Positions 1 through 9,175 of a stretch of 46,626 bases of DNA are shown one piece after another. Origin of the DNA: an uncultured Chlorobiaceae bacterium. GTDB lineage: Bacteria > Bacteroidota > Chlorobiia > Chlorobiales > Chlorobiaceae. The stretch spans positions 1 through 46,626 of the forward strand of contig CAIMCD010000003.1 in assembly GCA_903839405.1 (NCBI GenBank). The letters are read 5' to 3'. A model generated the notes under the pieces. The model had not been told where the DNA came from, did not search any database, and saw only the letters and a list, made by a program, of their open reading frames with translations. The first letter of the stretch is position 1; each line of letters opens with the position of its first letter. A program made the translations under genes and the position numbers.

Positions 1-1
1 C

Positions 2-145
2 ATCATCCAGCGCTTCAGCCTCGACAAGCCCGAAGGATGGAGCTACCAGGAGACCGCAGCCTACGGCCATTTCGGTCGCAGTAACTTCCCATGGGAAAAA
101 ACCGAAAAAGTAGCCGAACTCCATGCAGCCCTCAACATCGCCTGA
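2..145 (+). CDS. metK: S-adenosylmethionine synthase, C-terminal end (partial)
   Basis: The window opens inside this gene; 47 codons and a TGA remain. The visible tail carries the conserved MetK ending, with TAAYGHFGR followed by FPWEKT, as in the C-terminal domain of SAM synthases. The enzyme makes S-adenosylmethionine from methionine and ATP in the cytoplasm. The next gene, ahcY, starts 35 nt downstream on the same strand, so the two probably form a methyl-cycle operon: one makes the methyl donor and the other removes the S-adenosylhomocysteine product. The N-terminal part lies outside the window. Confidence 0.93.
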   Translation: MIQRFSLDKPEGWSYQETAAYGHFGRSNFPWEKTEKVAELHAALNIA

Positions 146-180
146 GAGGCTCGAAACAATTAAAAACCAGATGCCTGATT

Positions 181-1596
181 ATGAGCATAGAAACTGAACT
201 GTTTGATTATAAAGTAGCCGATCTCTCGCTTGCCGACTGGGGACGCAAGGAGATAGAGGTTGCCGAAAAAGAGATGCCGGGCCTTATGGCTACCAGGCGC
301 AAATATGCTGGCAAGTTCCCGCTGAAAGGTGCTCGTATTGCAGGATCGCTGCATATGACCATCCAGACCGCTGTCTTGATTGAAACCCTTGTGGATCTCG
401 GTGCTGAAGTGCGCTGGGCAAGCTGCAACATTTTCTCTACACAGGATCATGCGGCTGCAGCCATTGCAAAAACCGGCGTGCCGGTTTTTGCCTGGAAGGG
501 TGAAACCCTGGAAGAGTACTGGTGGTGCACCCGCCAGATCCTCCAGTTTGAAGGCGGCAAAGGGCCGAACCTCATCGTCGATGACGGCGGTGACGCAACC
601 CTGATGATCATCCTCGGATACAAAATCGAGAACAACCCGGAACTCCTTGAAAAAACTCCCGGCAACCTGGAAGAGAAAGCCCTCTACCAGCAGTTCCGTG
701 AGGTCTTTGAAGAGGACAACCAGCGCTGGCACAAGGTTGCGGCTGAAATGAAGGGTGTTTCGGAAGAGACCACCACCGGTGTTCACCGTCTCTACCAGAT
801 GATGGAAAAGGGCGAACTGCTCTTCCCGGCCATCAACGTCAACGACTCGGTCACCAAGTCCAAGTTTGACAACCTCTACGGATGCCGCGAGTCACTGGCT
901 GACGGTATCAAGCGTGCAACTGACGTCATGGTTGCCGGCAAGGTTGTTGTTGTGCTCGGTTATGGCGATGTCGGCAAGGGTTCTGCCCGCTCAATGCGCG
1001 CTTACGGTGCACGGGTGATTGTGACGGAAATTGATCCGATCTGTGCCCTGCAGGCGGCCATGGAAGGGTATGAAGTCTCCACCATGGATGAAGCAGTCAA
1101 GGAAGGAAACATTTTTGTGACCACAACCGGCAACAAGGATGTCATCACCCTTGAGCACATGAAGCAGATGAAGGATGAAGCCATTGTCTGCAATATCGGC
1201 CATTTCGACAATGAGATCCAGGTTGAGCAGCTCTACGCTTATGCAGGAGCAACCAGGCTCAATATCAAGCCTCAGGTCGACAAGTATACCTTTGAGAACG
1301 GCAACTGCATCTATCTGCTTGCAGAAGGACGCCTGGTGAACCTTGGATGCGCAACCGGCCACCCATCGTTCGTGATGAGCAACTCCTTCACCAACCAGAC
1401 GCTTGCACAAATCGAGCTCTGGACCAAAGAGTATGAAATCGGTGTTTACCGGCTGCCGAAAGAGCTTGACGAAGAGGTGGCACGCTTGCACCTTGAACAG
1501 CTCGGTGTAAAGCTTACCCGTCTTTCCGACGAGCAGGCCGCATACATCGGTGTTCCCCTCGACGGCCCTTACAAGCCCGATCACTACCGTTACTAG
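181..1596 (+). CDS. ahcY: Adenosylhomocysteinase (S-adenosyl-L-homocysteine hydrolase)
   Basis: Reversibly hydrolyses S-adenosylhomocysteine to homocysteine and adenosine in the cytosol, using tightly bound NAD. The 471-residue form starting at ATG 181 begins [20 protein letters not shown], which fits the family N-terminus. The reading frame stays open back to 91, but that extension overlaps metK and looks non-coding. Visible hallmarks are the NAD-binding loop [27 protein letters not shown], and the C-terminal PDHYRY. Length matches the longer bacterial class with the internal insertion. It lies just behind metK and ends in a strong hairpin terminator. No clear Shine-Dalgarno is seen close to 181, which suggests some translational coupling to metK. 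Confidence 0.97.
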   Translation: MSIETELFDYKVADLSLADWGRKEIEVAEKEMPGLMATRRKYAGKFPLKGARIAGSLHMTIQTAVLIETLVDLGAEVRWASCNIFSTQDHAAAAIAKTGVPVFAWKGETLEEYWWCTRQILQFEGGKGPNLIVDDGGDATLMIILGYKIENNPELLEKTPGNLEEKALYQQFREVFEEDNQRWHKVAAEMKGVSEETTTGVHRLYQMMEKGELLFPAINVNDSVTKSKFDNLYGCRESLADGIKRATDVMVAGKVVVVLGYGDVGKGSARSMRAYGARVIVTEIDPICALQAAMEGYEVSTMDEAVKEGNIFVTTTGNKDVITLEHMKQMKDEAIVCNIGHFDNEIQVEQLYAYAGATRLNIKPQVDKYTFENGNCIYLLAEGRLVNLGCATGHPSFVMSNSFTNQTLAQIELWTKEYEIGVYRLPKELDEEVARLHLEQLGVKLTRLSDEQAAYIGVPLDGPYKPDHYRY

Positions 1597-1621
1597 ATCA
1601 GAGAGTAGTTTTCATGACAAC

Positions 1622-1653
1622 AAAAAAGGCAACCCGGAAAGGTTGCCTTTTTT
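1622..1653. terminator. Bidirectional intrinsic terminator
   Basis: A perfect 13-bp inverted repeat, AAAAAAGGCAACC / GGTTGCCTTTTTT with a 6-nt loop, lies 25 nt after the ahcY stop. It ends in a T-run on the plus strand and, because of the A-run, also on the minus strand. It can therefore terminate both ahcY and the tRNA-Gln transcript that converges on it. Confidence 0.92.
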
Positions 1654-1664
1654 GTTTTTGCTCG

Positions 1665-1736
1665 CTGGGGCGGCAGGATTCGAACCTGCGGATGTCGGCT
1701 CCAAAGGCCGATGCCTTACCACTTGGCGACGCCCCA
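1665..1736 (-). tRNA. tRNA-Gln (anticodon UUG)
   Basis: On the minus strand the sequence folds as a 72-nt cloverleaf. The 7-bp acceptor stem is TGGGGCG/CGCCCCA with discriminator G. The D arm contains AGTGGTAAGGC. The anticodon stem TCGGC/GCCGA encloses loop CTTTGGA (anticodon TTG), and the T arm is GCAGG-TTCGAAT-CCTGC. The acceptor stem starting TGGGG and the UUG anticodon are typical of glutamine tRNA. The CCA end is not encoded. The gene lies between ahcY and trpF, convergent with ahcY and sharing its terminator. Confidence 0.96.
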
Positions 1737-1937
1737 ATCAAAACAGGGTTCGAATATACGCACAATAAGCTACAATCGCAACAACTTGCATCAATGCAAC
1801 CCGGCCATATGAGAGAGAAGGAAGTAACCGGAAATCGGCATGAGCCCACCCCTGCGATTTTGAACTATTTTGCGCTATCTTGAAAAAAAAAGCCAATTTT
1901 ATTTTTAGAGAGTATCTACAAGCATTTACTTCGCTCA

Positions 1938-2600
1938 ATGACAAAAATAAAAATCTGCGGAATAACACGTATTGAAGACGCTCTTGAAGCTTGCCGGGCC
2001 GGGGCTGACGCGCTTGGTTTTAACTTCAGCCGAAAGAGCCCGAGAGTGGTAACTCCCGATCTGGCACGCTCAATCATCAAAAAGCTTCCCCCCTTTATTG
2101 CGACTGCAGGCATCTTTGTTGAGCAAACACCCGAAGAGATCAATGATGTTTGCCGTTTCTGTGGTCTGAATATCGCACAACTGCATAGCGATCACTACAG
2201 CACCGAGGGTGCAACGGCGATCACTGAGGCAACGGTCATAAAGGTATACCGGCCGGAAGATGATTTTGCCGTAGCCAAGGTTCGTGAGTATGCTGAAAAA
2301 AGTGGCGTCAATGCCTTTCTCTTCGATGCATACCGCCCCGGCATGGATGGAGGAACAGGTGAACGTATTGATGCCTCTCTTGCTGAGCGTATCTTCCATG
2401 AACTCAAAACCTCCTCCTATTATACCATACTGGCTGGAGGGCTGAATGCAGCCAATGTTTCAGAAGCAATCCGCTCCATCCGGCCATACGCGGTCGATAC
2501 GGCGAGTGGTGTTGAAAGCGAGCCGGGCATCAAGGATAGCTCGAAAATGAAGGCATTTGTGAGAGCCGTTCGCGAAGCCCTCCCTTACGTGCCGCTGTAG
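1938..2600 (+). CDS. trpF: Phosphoribosylanthranilate isomerase
   Basis: Catalyses the Amadori rearrangement of N-(5-phosphoribosyl)anthranilate to CdRP, the third step of tryptophan synthesis. The 220 residues cover a full (beta/alpha)8 TrpF barrel. It opens KIKICGIT with the catalytic Cys at residue 7, has the general-acid Asp in FDAYRPG (about residue 130), and phosphate-binding loops LAGGLN and VDTASGVE near the C-terminus. No other trp gene is adjacent, so it stands alone here. Its last 16 nt overlap the 3' end of the convergent hydrolase gene. No obvious ribosome-binding site precedes the ATG. Confidence 0.95.
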   Translation: MTKIKICGITRIEDALEACRAGADALGFNFSRKSPRVVTPDLARSIIKKLPPFIATAGIFVEQTPEEINDVCRFCGLNIAQLHSDHYSTEGATAITEATVIKVYRPEDDFAVAKVREYAEKSGVNAFLFDAYRPGMDGGTGERIDASLAERIFHELKTSSYYTILAGGLNAANVSEAIRSIRPYAVDTASGVESEPGIKDSSKMKAFVRAVREALPYVPL

Positions 2601-3547
2601 GCCTGAACCTCTCCCCAGATCAGCTCTGATGCCGTTTCGGGCAGCTCGACCGTAATCAGGTGTCCGCAATCCGGCACTTCAACATACCGGCCCCGGTTGG
2701 TCATATCCACCAGCTTTCTGGTATTCTCACTGGTCATGATCGTATCACCCTCCCCTGCAACAAAGAGAATCGGCATCTCAACCGAGCGAACCATATCCGG
2801 CAAGGACTCGGTCGTCTTGAATGAGGTTATCTGGCTGGTTGTCTGATCGATAGCCTCGGGAGCACAGAGTCCGAGACTTTTAAAGCCTATCAAAATATCA
2901 TGCAGCATAACCGTATTCTTCGATAACACAAGCCGGGCAAACATATAGGCCGGCAACCACCAGGTCAGGTTGCGCAAGAGTTTATTGAAAACAAAGGTAA
3001 TGGTGTTCGTGGCAAATGCCTGGATAAAGGCGCTGTTCGGCAGGTAACCGAAATTGAAAAAGGTCATTGAGCGGATAAGCTCGGGATGGGAACGGGCATA
3101 ATCGAGGGCCACAAAAGGGCCAAAAGAGAATGCCGCTATATGAAACCGCCCGAGCCCGAGTTTGATAACCAGTTCATTGAGGTCGTGGGCAAAAAAATCG
3201 ATATGGTAGTGGTTCTTTGGATCGTTGTCCGACCACCCGTGTCCGCGCATGTCGTAGGCGATGGTACGAATTCCCCTCTTGTTGAGCGAGTTGATCACAT
3301 GGTGCCACCACATCCACCAGCAATCCCATCCATGAATCAGGATAACCGTCTCCGCCGCATCTTTGGGCCCGGAATCATGATAATGGTGCACAATACCGTT
3401 CAGCTCCACAAAGTGGCTCTGCTCCATTAAAGCAAGCTCATACGCCGCACGTTTGGATGCCCCGATATCCCCCGATTCCTGAAGATCGAGAAGCTCCTGG
3501 CGATAGGTGATAAATTTTTTGGTGGCGGGAAGAGAGTGGTTTTCCAT
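2585..3547 (-). CDS. Alpha/beta-hydrolase fold protein
   Basis: A 320-residue alpha/beta hydrolase with a complete predicted triad: Ser141 in the nucleophile elbow AFSFG (an Ala replaces the first Gly of GxSxG), Asp268 in AGEGDT, and His296 in DCGH. The oxyanion-hole motif HGWD is at residues 72-75. The segment FGYLPNSAFIQAF through LTWWLPAYMFARL is hydrophobic and would form a lid. No signal peptide is seen. The substrate cannot be told from sequence; esterase, thioesterase or lipase-like activity on a hydrophobic substrate is plausible. It overlaps trpF tail to tail by 16 nt. Confidence 0.85.
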   Translation of the reverse strand: MENHSLPATKKFITYRQELLDLQESGDIGASKRAAYELALMEQSHFVELNGIVHHYHDSGPKDAAETVILIHGWDCWWMWWHHVINSLNKRGIRTIAYDMRGHGWSDNDPKNHYHIDFFAHDLNELVIKLGLGRFHIAAFSFGPFVALDYARSHPELIRSMTFFNFGYLPNSAFIQAFATNTITFVFNKLLRNLTWWLPAYMFARLVLSKNTVMLHDILIGFKSLGLCAPEAIDQTTSQITSFKTTESLPDMVRSVEMPILFVAGEGDTIMTSENTRKLVDMTNRGRYVEVPDCGHLITVELPETASELIWGEVQAYSGT

Positions 3548-3700
3548 ATAAAGATAACCGTAAGGGAGTGGAGAAAGACGAGCAAAAGTAAACTTTAAAT
3601 ATACAAAAACTTATCAGCGACTCAACAGCTTTCGGCTCACCGGCCCTCCTGAAGCATAATGGCAAGAGATGCCTAAAATACTACGAGGCTCAAGAGCGCT

Positions 3701-4096
3701 TTACGTACCTGAACCAACCGGCGAAGAGGAGTGATCCCATGCCCATTCGGCTACCGCTCGCAACTCTTTGTCCGAAAGAGGAAGACGAGCCATAAGGCCA
3801 AATTTTGTAATCGCCTGTTGATCAAGAGCATGTTTCTTGTTCGGCAGTTTCAGGAATGCAACGAGATGCTTCATACCATCCGGCTTCGTTTTAAATTTCA
3901 GGTGATAGCGATAAACAAGCGGAATCAGGGGAGGAGCTAATTTTGGTGGCGGGGTTAACGAATGGCACTGGGTACAATTCTTCTGAAAAATCGCATGACC
4001 GTCCAAACTACTCGGCGCAGCCATAGCTGATGAGTTGAACAGCACGGATGCGGCAATCATGAACAGTGATTTTTTCATGGCTGAATAACTCATCAA
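3701..4096 (-). CDS. Periplasmic mono-heme c-type cytochrome
   Basis: A small class I cytochrome c with one heme site, C41-T-Q-C-H45, and a likely Met axial ligand in FGLMARLPLSDKELRAVAEW near the C-terminus. The segment MKKSLFMIAASVLFNSSAMA is a Sec signal peptide; cleavage after AMAA would leave a mature domain of roughly 100 residues. Its ATG at 4078 is an alternative start to the one at 4096. It would carry electrons in the periplasm; the partner is unknown. The long loop PPPKLAPPLI after the heme motif resembles sulfide- or quinol-linked cytochromes, but that is only a hint. A Skp-like gene follows upstream on the same strand. Confidence 0.85.
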   Translation of the reverse strand: MMSYSAMKKSLFMIAASVLFNSSAMAAPSSLDGHAIFQKNCTQCHSLTPPPKLAPPLIPLVYRYHLKFKTKPDGMKHLVAFLKLPNKKHALDQQAITKFGLMARLPLSDKELRAVAEWAWDHSSSPVGSGT

Positions 4097-4170
4097 TATG
4101 TATGGGGATGCGGATCTGTTGATGCAGGAGTGCGCATCCCCGGGGAAAAGAGTAAATGAGCAGAAGCTCC

Positions 4171-4713
4171 TTACTTGATATTCAACTGCGCCATCACTTT
4201 CACCGTAAGATCATGTTCAGGAGCTATATAGAGTGCTGAGCCTTTCTCAACCACAACCGTAAACCCGTCTCTTTGCGCAATCGAAGCAATAGCCGTCACG
4301 ATTTTCTGGCGAATGGGCAACAGCAGCTCCTGACGTTTCTTTTCAACACTCCCACTACTCGTCTGCTGGTATTTTTGAAGAGCTTGGGCCTTGGCTGTCA
4401 ACTCTTTTTCCTGTTGAGCTTTTGCGGCTTTGGTCAGGGTGCTTTTATGCTGCTCATAGGAGGTGACTAGGTTTTTCAACTCCTGGTTCATGCGCTCAAA
4501 CTCTTTGCGCAAAGGAGTTACGGTTGTCTGCAGGGTTGCTTCGGCCCGTTTTGTTTCAGGCATGAGCTGCAGGATTTTGCCGGAATCAACAACCCCGACT
4601 TTTCCCGGTCCCTGTGCAGCGAAGGAGGAAGAGGTAAGCAGTAAAAAGCTCAAAACAACCGCAAAAATAATACGGCCGGATGTTTTCATGAATTTTTCTG
4701 ACGCGTGCATCAA
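4171..4713 (-). CDS. OmpH/Skp-family periplasmic chaperone
   Basis: A 180-residue protein with a signal peptide; the segment starting MKTSGRIIFAVVLSFLL (ATG at 4689) is the more convincing start. The mature part begins KVGVVDSGKILQLMPETKRA, the beta-strand/helix opening typical of Skp/OmpH. A long charged coiled-coil follows (about residues 60-130) and the chain returns to a short C-terminal beta segment (FTVVVEKGSALYIAPEHDLT). Skp trimers hold unfolded outer-membrane proteins in the periplasm. It stands apart from bamA or lpx genes here. Confidence 0.88.
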   Translation of the reverse strand: MMHASEKFMKTSGRIIFAVVLSFLLLTSSSFAAQGPGKVGVVDSGKILQLMPETKRAEATLQTTVTPLRKEFERMNQELKNLVTSYEQHKSTLTKAAKAQQEKELTAKAQALQKYQQTSSGSVEKKRQELLLPIRQKIVTAIASIAQRDGFTVVVEKGSALYIAPEHDLTVKVMAQLNIK

Positions 4714-4806
4714 TGTTATCTGTTTAAGGTTTAATCGGTTGTGAAATTATAAAAAGTGCATTAAACAAACTTGGAACAAAAACCTTGGCATTTAAATACC
4801 CCTATC

Positions 4807-4995
4807 TTACGACTCTTTTTTAGCCGGACTCTCAACGGCTTTATGGAATTCATCTTCCATATCCGCCTGTGCTTTTTTAAACTCCTTCATCCCTTTGCCC
4901 AGACCTCTCATCAGTTCAGGCAGTTTTGAAGGGCCAAAAAATAACAACACAACAAACAAAATAAGTACCAACTCTTGTCCACCGAGTCCAAACAT
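4807..4995 (-). CDS. tatA: Sec-independent protein translocase TatA/E subunit
   Basis: A 62-residue TatA-family protein: one N-terminal transmembrane helix ([12 protein letters not shown]), the hinge [17 protein letters not shown], then an amphipathic helix and a short charged tail. TatA multimers form the pore that moves folded, twin-arginine-signal proteins across the inner membrane. A good ribosome-binding site (AAGGAG, about 6 nt before the ATG) supports the start. No tatC is adjacent. The stretch from 4996 to 5191, before the next gene, is AT-rich and contains a TATAAT-like hexamer on the minus strand that could serve tatA. Confidence 0.93.
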   Translation of the reverse strand: MFGLGGQELVLILFVVLLFFGPSKLPELMRGLGKGMKEFKKAQADMEDEFHKAVESPAKKES

Positions 4996-5191
4996 AGCTG
5001 CTCCTTGAAAAGTTAAATCACGCGATTATAATAAAATCATTATCCAGCCCCTACCCTGTAAATAAAAAAAAATTCCGCTCTCTTCTTTTCAAAAAAAAAT
5101 AAATCAACCAGAGCACAACATCCGCAGTACCGTTGCATTGTTCTTACATAATACAGATTACTATTTTATTCTGCTTTTTCCTTAAAAAGCG

Positions 5192-5917
5192 TTAAAGCGT
5201 GATGTATTGACGCACCAGTGCAGCGAAATTGCTGAGCACCTTACTGGCGAAGGGGGTCTCACTTACCTTGAGCAACAAGCCGTCAACCTCCCGCCCCTCT
5301 CTTTTGAGAGTTTCGCTCTGGGCAAGAATGTAGAGCTGCATGACCGCCGCCGTGTACTCGGGATGAAACTGCACTCCCCAGGCAGACTGGCCTATGCGGT
5401 ATGCATGGTGCTGGTCATGAGCACTCCAGGCCAGCGAAAGCGCACCGGGAGGAAGTTGCAAAACACTCTGGGCGTGAACGGTATGAGCCAGAAAATGATC
5501 AGGAATGCCCTTGAAAAGCAAGTCGCCAGCAACGGCTGAGGTAAGCGAGAGCTCAACCGTACCGATCTCCCGACCGAGAGGATGATAGCCCACCACTCCG
5601 CCCATGGCGCGTCCAAGAAGCTGATGACCATAGCAGATACCGAGAAAAGGCACCCTCGAATCAAGCAGCTTGGGGATCCATAACTCTGTAGCAAGGCTCC
5701 ATGCCAGGTTATCGGTAACCATGGCGTGCGATCCGGTCACAATAACGCCACCACACTCAAGCGGAGCTGGCAGCGGCTCCCCCGCTACCACATCAATAAC
5801 TTCAACCGGAACACCAAGCTCTCCAAGTGCACGTTGAACCCAATCCTCGAAATCACCGAGCCTCTCAAGGGCTGAAGCGAATGTGGTTCCAGCCTTTATG
5901 ATGTAGAGTTTTTTCAT
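5192..5917 (-). CDS. Class I glutamine amidotransferase (GMP-synthase-like)
   Basis: A free-standing class I amidotransferase domain of 241 residues. The nucleophile is Cys95 in GICYGHQLLG and the catalytic pair is His185/Glu187 in QFHPEY. The oxyanion strand is at GVIVTGSHAM. Such proteins hydrolyse glutamine or act on gamma-glutamyl substrates; this one lacks the ATP-pyrophosphatase part of GMP synthase, so it is not GuaA. Members are often annotated as GMP-synthase-like or glutamine-hydrolysing proteins of unknown acceptor. It is divergent from aroK across about 240 nt with no convincing gene. Confidence 0.88.
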   Translation of the reverse strand: MKKLYIIKAGTTFASALERLGDFEDWVQRALGELGVPVEVIDVVAGEPLPAPLECGGVIVTGSHAMVTDNLAWSLATELWIPKLLDSRVPFLGICYGHQLLGRAMGGVVGYHPLGREIGTVELSLTSAVAGDLLFKGIPDHFLAHTVHAQSVLQLPPGALSLAWSAHDQHHAYRIGQSAWGVQFHPEYTAAVMQLYILAQSETLKREGREVDGLLLKVSETPFASKVLSNFAALVRQYITL

Positions 5918-6160
5918 TGTTTTTTATAAGGTTACGGCTGCGGCTGTTCACAAACTATGATTTTTCATCCATGCAATCAAACTCCAGCCATGGTAATGTG
6001 GTGCAAAAGTTGCCTGAAGACAATGGAGTCAGGGCTTTTTTGGCTTTTTTACTATATTTGCCACAGAAGAGGGCCGTAACAGAAGAGAGCGGATTTGGTA
6101 TATTTTATGAACCTTCGCATGGGTCGCGAAGCGTAACAGAGGGGTTTTGAAGAGTCAGCC

Positions 6161-6736
6161 GTGAAAAAATATCACTCACTTATTTTTTTAACCGGGTTCA
6201 GTGGATCAGGCAAATCCACAATCGGGCCACTGCTTGCCAACTCGCTTGGCTATGAATTTGTTGACCTCGACCAGGTAATTGAAAAACGTGCAGGCAAAGC
6301 CATTACAAGGATATTTGCCGAAAATGGCGAAGAGCAGTTCCGGGAGCTTGAACTGCAGGCTCTTCAGGGGGTTCTCGAGCGTAGCGATCTGGTTATCTCC
6401 CTCGGCGGAGGAGTGCTGGAAAATGACCGCTCCTATGAACTTATCAAGGAGGCCGGTACCCTGGTCTATCTCCGCTCATCCACAAAAACCCTTGCCAGAA
6501 GACTCTGCAACAAAACCGACCGCCCCTTGCTGAAAGGTGAAAACAATCGAAAACTCTCCCGTGAGGAGATCGAAGAAAAAATTTCGGCGATTCTCAAGAA
6601 GCGCGAACCCCGCTATGAGAGCGCAAGCCTCACCGTTCAGACCGACGTGAAACGCATCGGTTCAACCGTCGAGGAGCTGACCCGCAAAATAGAGCGGTAT
6701 GTGCGGAAGGTATCCGCCACTGCCGACGATCAATAA
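6161..6736 (+). CDS. aroK: Shikimate kinase
   Basis: Phosphorylates shikimate at the 3-OH using ATP, fifth step of the shikimate pathway. The 191 residues carry the Walker A loop GFSGSGKSTIG near residue 12, the shikimate-binding DLDQVIE, the glycine-rich SLGGGV, and the lid region with TDRPLL. The start is a GTG at 6161; no better ATG lies nearby. It is followed after 14 nt by aroB in the same direction, an aroK-aroB pair common in many bacteria. Confidence 0.95.
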   Translation: MKKYHSLIFLTGFSGSGKSTIGPLLANSLGYEFVDLDQVIEKRAGKAITRIFAENGEEQFRELELQALQGVLERSDLVISLGGGVLENDRSYELIKEAGTLVYLRSSTKTLARRLCNKTDRPLLKGENNRKLSREEIEEKISAILKKREPRYESASLTVQTDVKRIGSTVEELTRKIERYVRKVSATADDQ

Positions 6737-6750
6737 TCAAACAGAGAGAT

Positions 6751-7851
6751 GTGAACACCATAATTGTTGGAACACCGGTTACGGCCCGGCTGGGCGAGCT
6801 GTTCAAAAGCCACGGACTTTCAAAAAAAACCGTCCTGCTCTTCGATCAACATACCCATCATCTTTTTGGAGAGTCGCTGCTTGAGCGGCTGCAGGAGGAG
6901 GGGTTCCAGTACCGGGTGCTGGTGGTGCCGGCACGGGAGGCATCGAAAAGTTTCAGCGTGGCTTACCGCCTTTACGGCCAGATGATTGAGGCCGATGTTG
7001 ACCGGAGCTGGAACCTGCTGGTGGTGGGCGGCGGCGTCATGGGAGATCTCGGTGGCTTTATTGCCGCAAGCTACTACCGGGGCATTCCGGTGATCCAGAT
7101 GCCGACAACGCTGCTCGCCATGACCGACAGCTCCATTGGCGGAAAGGTGGCCATCAACCACCCGCTCGGCAAGAACCTGATCGGGTTTTTTCACTCTCCG
7201 GAGCTCATACTCATTGATCCCTCATACCTTGCAACCCTTCCAAAACGGGAGATCTATGCCGGAATGTCGGAGGTGGTCAAGTATGGCCTGATAGCCGACG
7301 AAAACTTCTTCTCTTTTCTGGACCTCCACTTCCCGCAAATAACCAGTCTACAGGAGCCATATTTAACCGAAGCCGTTAAAACGAGCGCCTTTATCAAGGC
7401 CGATGTGGTTAAAAAGGATTTCAGGGAGACCACCGGGCTGCGCGCCACCCTCAATTTTGGCCACACCTTTGCGCACGGGCTGGAAAAGCTGGCCGAGTAC
7501 CGCTACCTGCGCCACGGCGAAGCGGTCACCCTCGGCATGCTCTGCGCACTCTTTCTGTCGCACAATCTCGGCTATCTCGACCGCGATTCGCTTCAGCGAG
7601 GGCTCGCTCTTCTGCAGAAGTTCATCTTTCCGAGGGGGTTGGTAAAGCGCTGGTTCCTTGATATCGAGAGCAGTGTGCTGCTTGAGAACATGTTCTCCGA
7701 CAAGAAAAAGCTCGATAAAAAGCTCCGCTTTGTGCTGCTGAACAAGATTGGCGAAGCCTTCCTGCTTGAGGAGAATGTTGACGACCAGGATGTGCTGAAA
7801 GCCATCGACGACGCACGCACGTTCTTAAGCAACAAAAACCTTAAGCGTTAA
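6751..7851 (+). CDS. aroB: 3-Dehydroquinate synthase
   Basis: Converts DAHP to 3-dehydroquinate (second step of the shikimate pathway) with NAD and a divalent metal. The 366 residues show the NAD-binding GGGVMGDLGGF, the substrate loop TDSSIGGKVAINHPLGKNLIG (about residues 125-145), and the metal ligand region NFGHTFAHGLE with the conserved His pair. Translation begins at GTG 6751, preceded by an AGAGAG purine run. The final 11 nt overlap the 3' end of coaX on the opposite strand. Confidence 0.96.
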   Translation: MNTIIVGTPVTARLGELFKSHGLSKKTVLLFDQHTHHLFGESLLERLQEEGFQYRVLVVPAREASKSFSVAYRLYGQMIEADVDRSWNLLVVGGGVMGDLGGFIAASYYRGIPVIQMPTTLLAMTDSSIGGKVAINHPLGKNLIGFFHSPELILIDPSYLATLPKREIYAGMSEVVKYGLIADENFFSFLDLHFPQITSLQEPYLTEAVKTSAFIKADVVKKDFRETTGLRATLNFGHTFAHGLEKLAEYRYLRHGEAVTLGMLCALFLSHNLGYLDRDSLQRGLALLQKFIFPRGLVKRWFLDIESSVLLENMFSDKKKLDKKLRFVLLNKIGEAFLLEENVDDQDVLKAIDDARTFLSNKNLKR

Positions 7852-8653
7852 GCTCGAAGAGGTAGCGGCTCCCCTTCGGCACCGCAAGCTCCTCATGCAC
7901 GGGTGAGGAGTCGAGCAGCGGCACCATGAGCGGCGCACTGCCGCCCGTGGCGATCACCCTTACCCGCTCTTCATGGCACTCCCGTTGCAGCCAGGTCGTG
8001 ATCTTGGCCACAAGCCCGTCAAGCCCCGAAACTGCGTTCCAGATAATCCCGTTGTTGATGCACTCCCCTGTCGAGCGACCAATCAGCTCCAATGGAGAGC
8101 TTAACTTGACCTGAGGCAAGCGGGCGGTATGCTGGTGCAGGGAGTTCGCCATCAGGTCAAGACCGGGCATAATGAGACCTCCACGGTAGTTGCGGTCGGA
8201 ACCAAGCACGTCCACCGTGATGGCTGTGCCGATATCAAGCGCAATAACCGCCTCATCCGGGTAGAGCATCTCAGAGAGGGCACAGAGCGCAATGCGGTCG
8301 GCACCAAAGGAGGCGGGTGAGGCGTAGTGCAGGGTAAAGGGCAGACGGATGGAGGAGGTGACCGTGAGCACCTGGCCAGTCAGATAACGACGAAGCAGCT
8401 CAGTGACAAGAGGATCAAGCGAAGGCACAACGCTGCAGAGCACCGCATCACAAAGGAGCGGATAGCGCTCAAGGAGTGGAACCAGATGGCCGAGAAGAGG
8501 CTCCTCGCCTGAAAGTGACGCCGTGGAAACCTTGTGCACCTCAAGGAGTTCGCTGCCCCTGAAAAGCACCAGTGCCGTTGTGGTATTGCCAATTTCTACA
8601 ACAAGAAGCTCTCTCTCCTGAAGCGGTTGTTCAGTGCTATCATGCATAATCAT
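7841..8653 (-). CDS. coaX: Type III pantothenate kinase
   Basis: First step of coenzyme A synthesis: ATP-dependent phosphorylation of pantothenate. It has the ASKHA-fold signatures of the CoaX class: phosphate-1 motif VEIGNTTTAL (Glu where most family members have Asp), GADRIALC, phosphate-2 ALDIGTAITVDVL, and GGLIMPGL. The ATG at 8647 (third codon of the 270-residue frame) is better placed than 8653, because an AAAGGG lies six bases upstream of it. It converges on aroB with an 11-nt overlap. The membrane-protein gene at 8669-9175 lies just upstream on the same strand, 15 nt away, and may be co-transcribed. Confidence 0.92.
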   Translation of the reverse strand: MIMHDSTEQPLQERELLVVEIGNTTTALVLFRGSELLEVHKVSTASLSGEEPLLGHLVPLLERYPLLCDAVLCSVVPSLDPLVTELLRRYLTGQVLTVTSSIRLPFTLHYASPASFGADRIALCALSEMLYPDEAVIALDIGTAITVDVLGSDRNYRGGLIMPGLDLMANSLHQHTARLPQVKLSSPLELIGRSTGECINNGIIWNAVSGLDGLVAKITTWLQRECHEERVRVIATGGSAPLMVPLLDSSPVHEELAVPKGSRYLFELNA

Positions 8654-8668
8654 CCCTTTGAAAAAGCA

Positions 8669-9175
8669 CTAGCGGCGCTTCACCTCAATACCGGTTCTTT
8701 TGGAGAGATCGGCAAGAAAACGCTTGTAGTCGGGCAGATTCGTGGTTACAAACAAGGAGTCTTTGACTGGAGCTTTTCCGGCAACAATATAGATTTTCGG
8801 CGGCGGGTTATAGGTAACCAACTCCTGATGAATAGCCGTAATGTCCGAAAGGTTGAGTTTTTTTTCATTACCTTTGCGATCCAGATAGAGCAGCTTGTCG
8901 CCGGAGATCTTGATGGAGTCGCCATCCTGACCATGCTCCCCCACAAAACGGGTGTTGTAGTAATTGGGAATACCGAGCGATACGGTCGTCAGGGCAATCA
9001 GCACGGTGGTTTTCCACAAGCATCCAAGGTCGACGCCATAGGTAAATTTTCCAAACCGGAAAAAGATACCCCACCCAAGAGCAAGCACCAGCATACCAAC
9101 AAGCCAGGTAGCAAGGTAATAGGTATCCATCCAGAGGGCAGGATAGGTCACGGGATAGTGAAAAACCTCAAGCAT
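8669..9175 (-). CDS. Membrane protein of unknown function with PH-like C-terminal domain
   Basis: A 168-residue protein not recognised as a named family. Two hydrophobic helices are visible: about residues 20-42 (LATWLVGMLVLALGWGIFF) and 53-70 (LWKTTVLIALTTVSLGI). The second half is soluble and beta-rich (GDSIKISGDKLLYLDRKG, LSDITAIHQEL, KDSLFVTTNLPDYKRFLADL), like small PH-type domains of bacterial membrane proteins. It lies 15 nt upstream of coaX on the same strand. Function is unknown; the fold reading is an inference. Confidence 0.6.
   Translation of the reverse strand: MLEVFHYPVTYPALWMDTYYLATWLVGMLVLALGWGIFFRFGKFTYGVDLGCLWKTTVLIALTTVSLGIPNYYNTRFVGEHGQDGDSIKISGDKLLYLDRKGNEKKLNLSDITAIHQELVTYNPPPKIYIVAGKAPVKDSLFVTTNLPDYKRFLADLSKRTGIEVKRR

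Noticed and set aside
91..180. Upstream extension of the ahcY frame to an ATG at 91
   Set aside because: It overlaps metK coding sequence, and residues before MSIETEL do not resemble the family.
727..742. TGGCACAAGGTTGC inside ahcY
   Set aside because: Spacing is 9 and the site lies inside a coding sequence with no promoter context.
991..1584. Long antisense frame opposite ahcY (and a similar one at 21858-22748 opposite the WecG fusion)
   Set aside because: These are shadows of strongly coding sequence on the other strand, with no recognisable domain and no ribosome-binding site.
5917..6150. 77-codon frame between the amidotransferase and aroK
   Set aside because: No ribosome-binding site, no recognisable domain, and composition like intergenic sequence.
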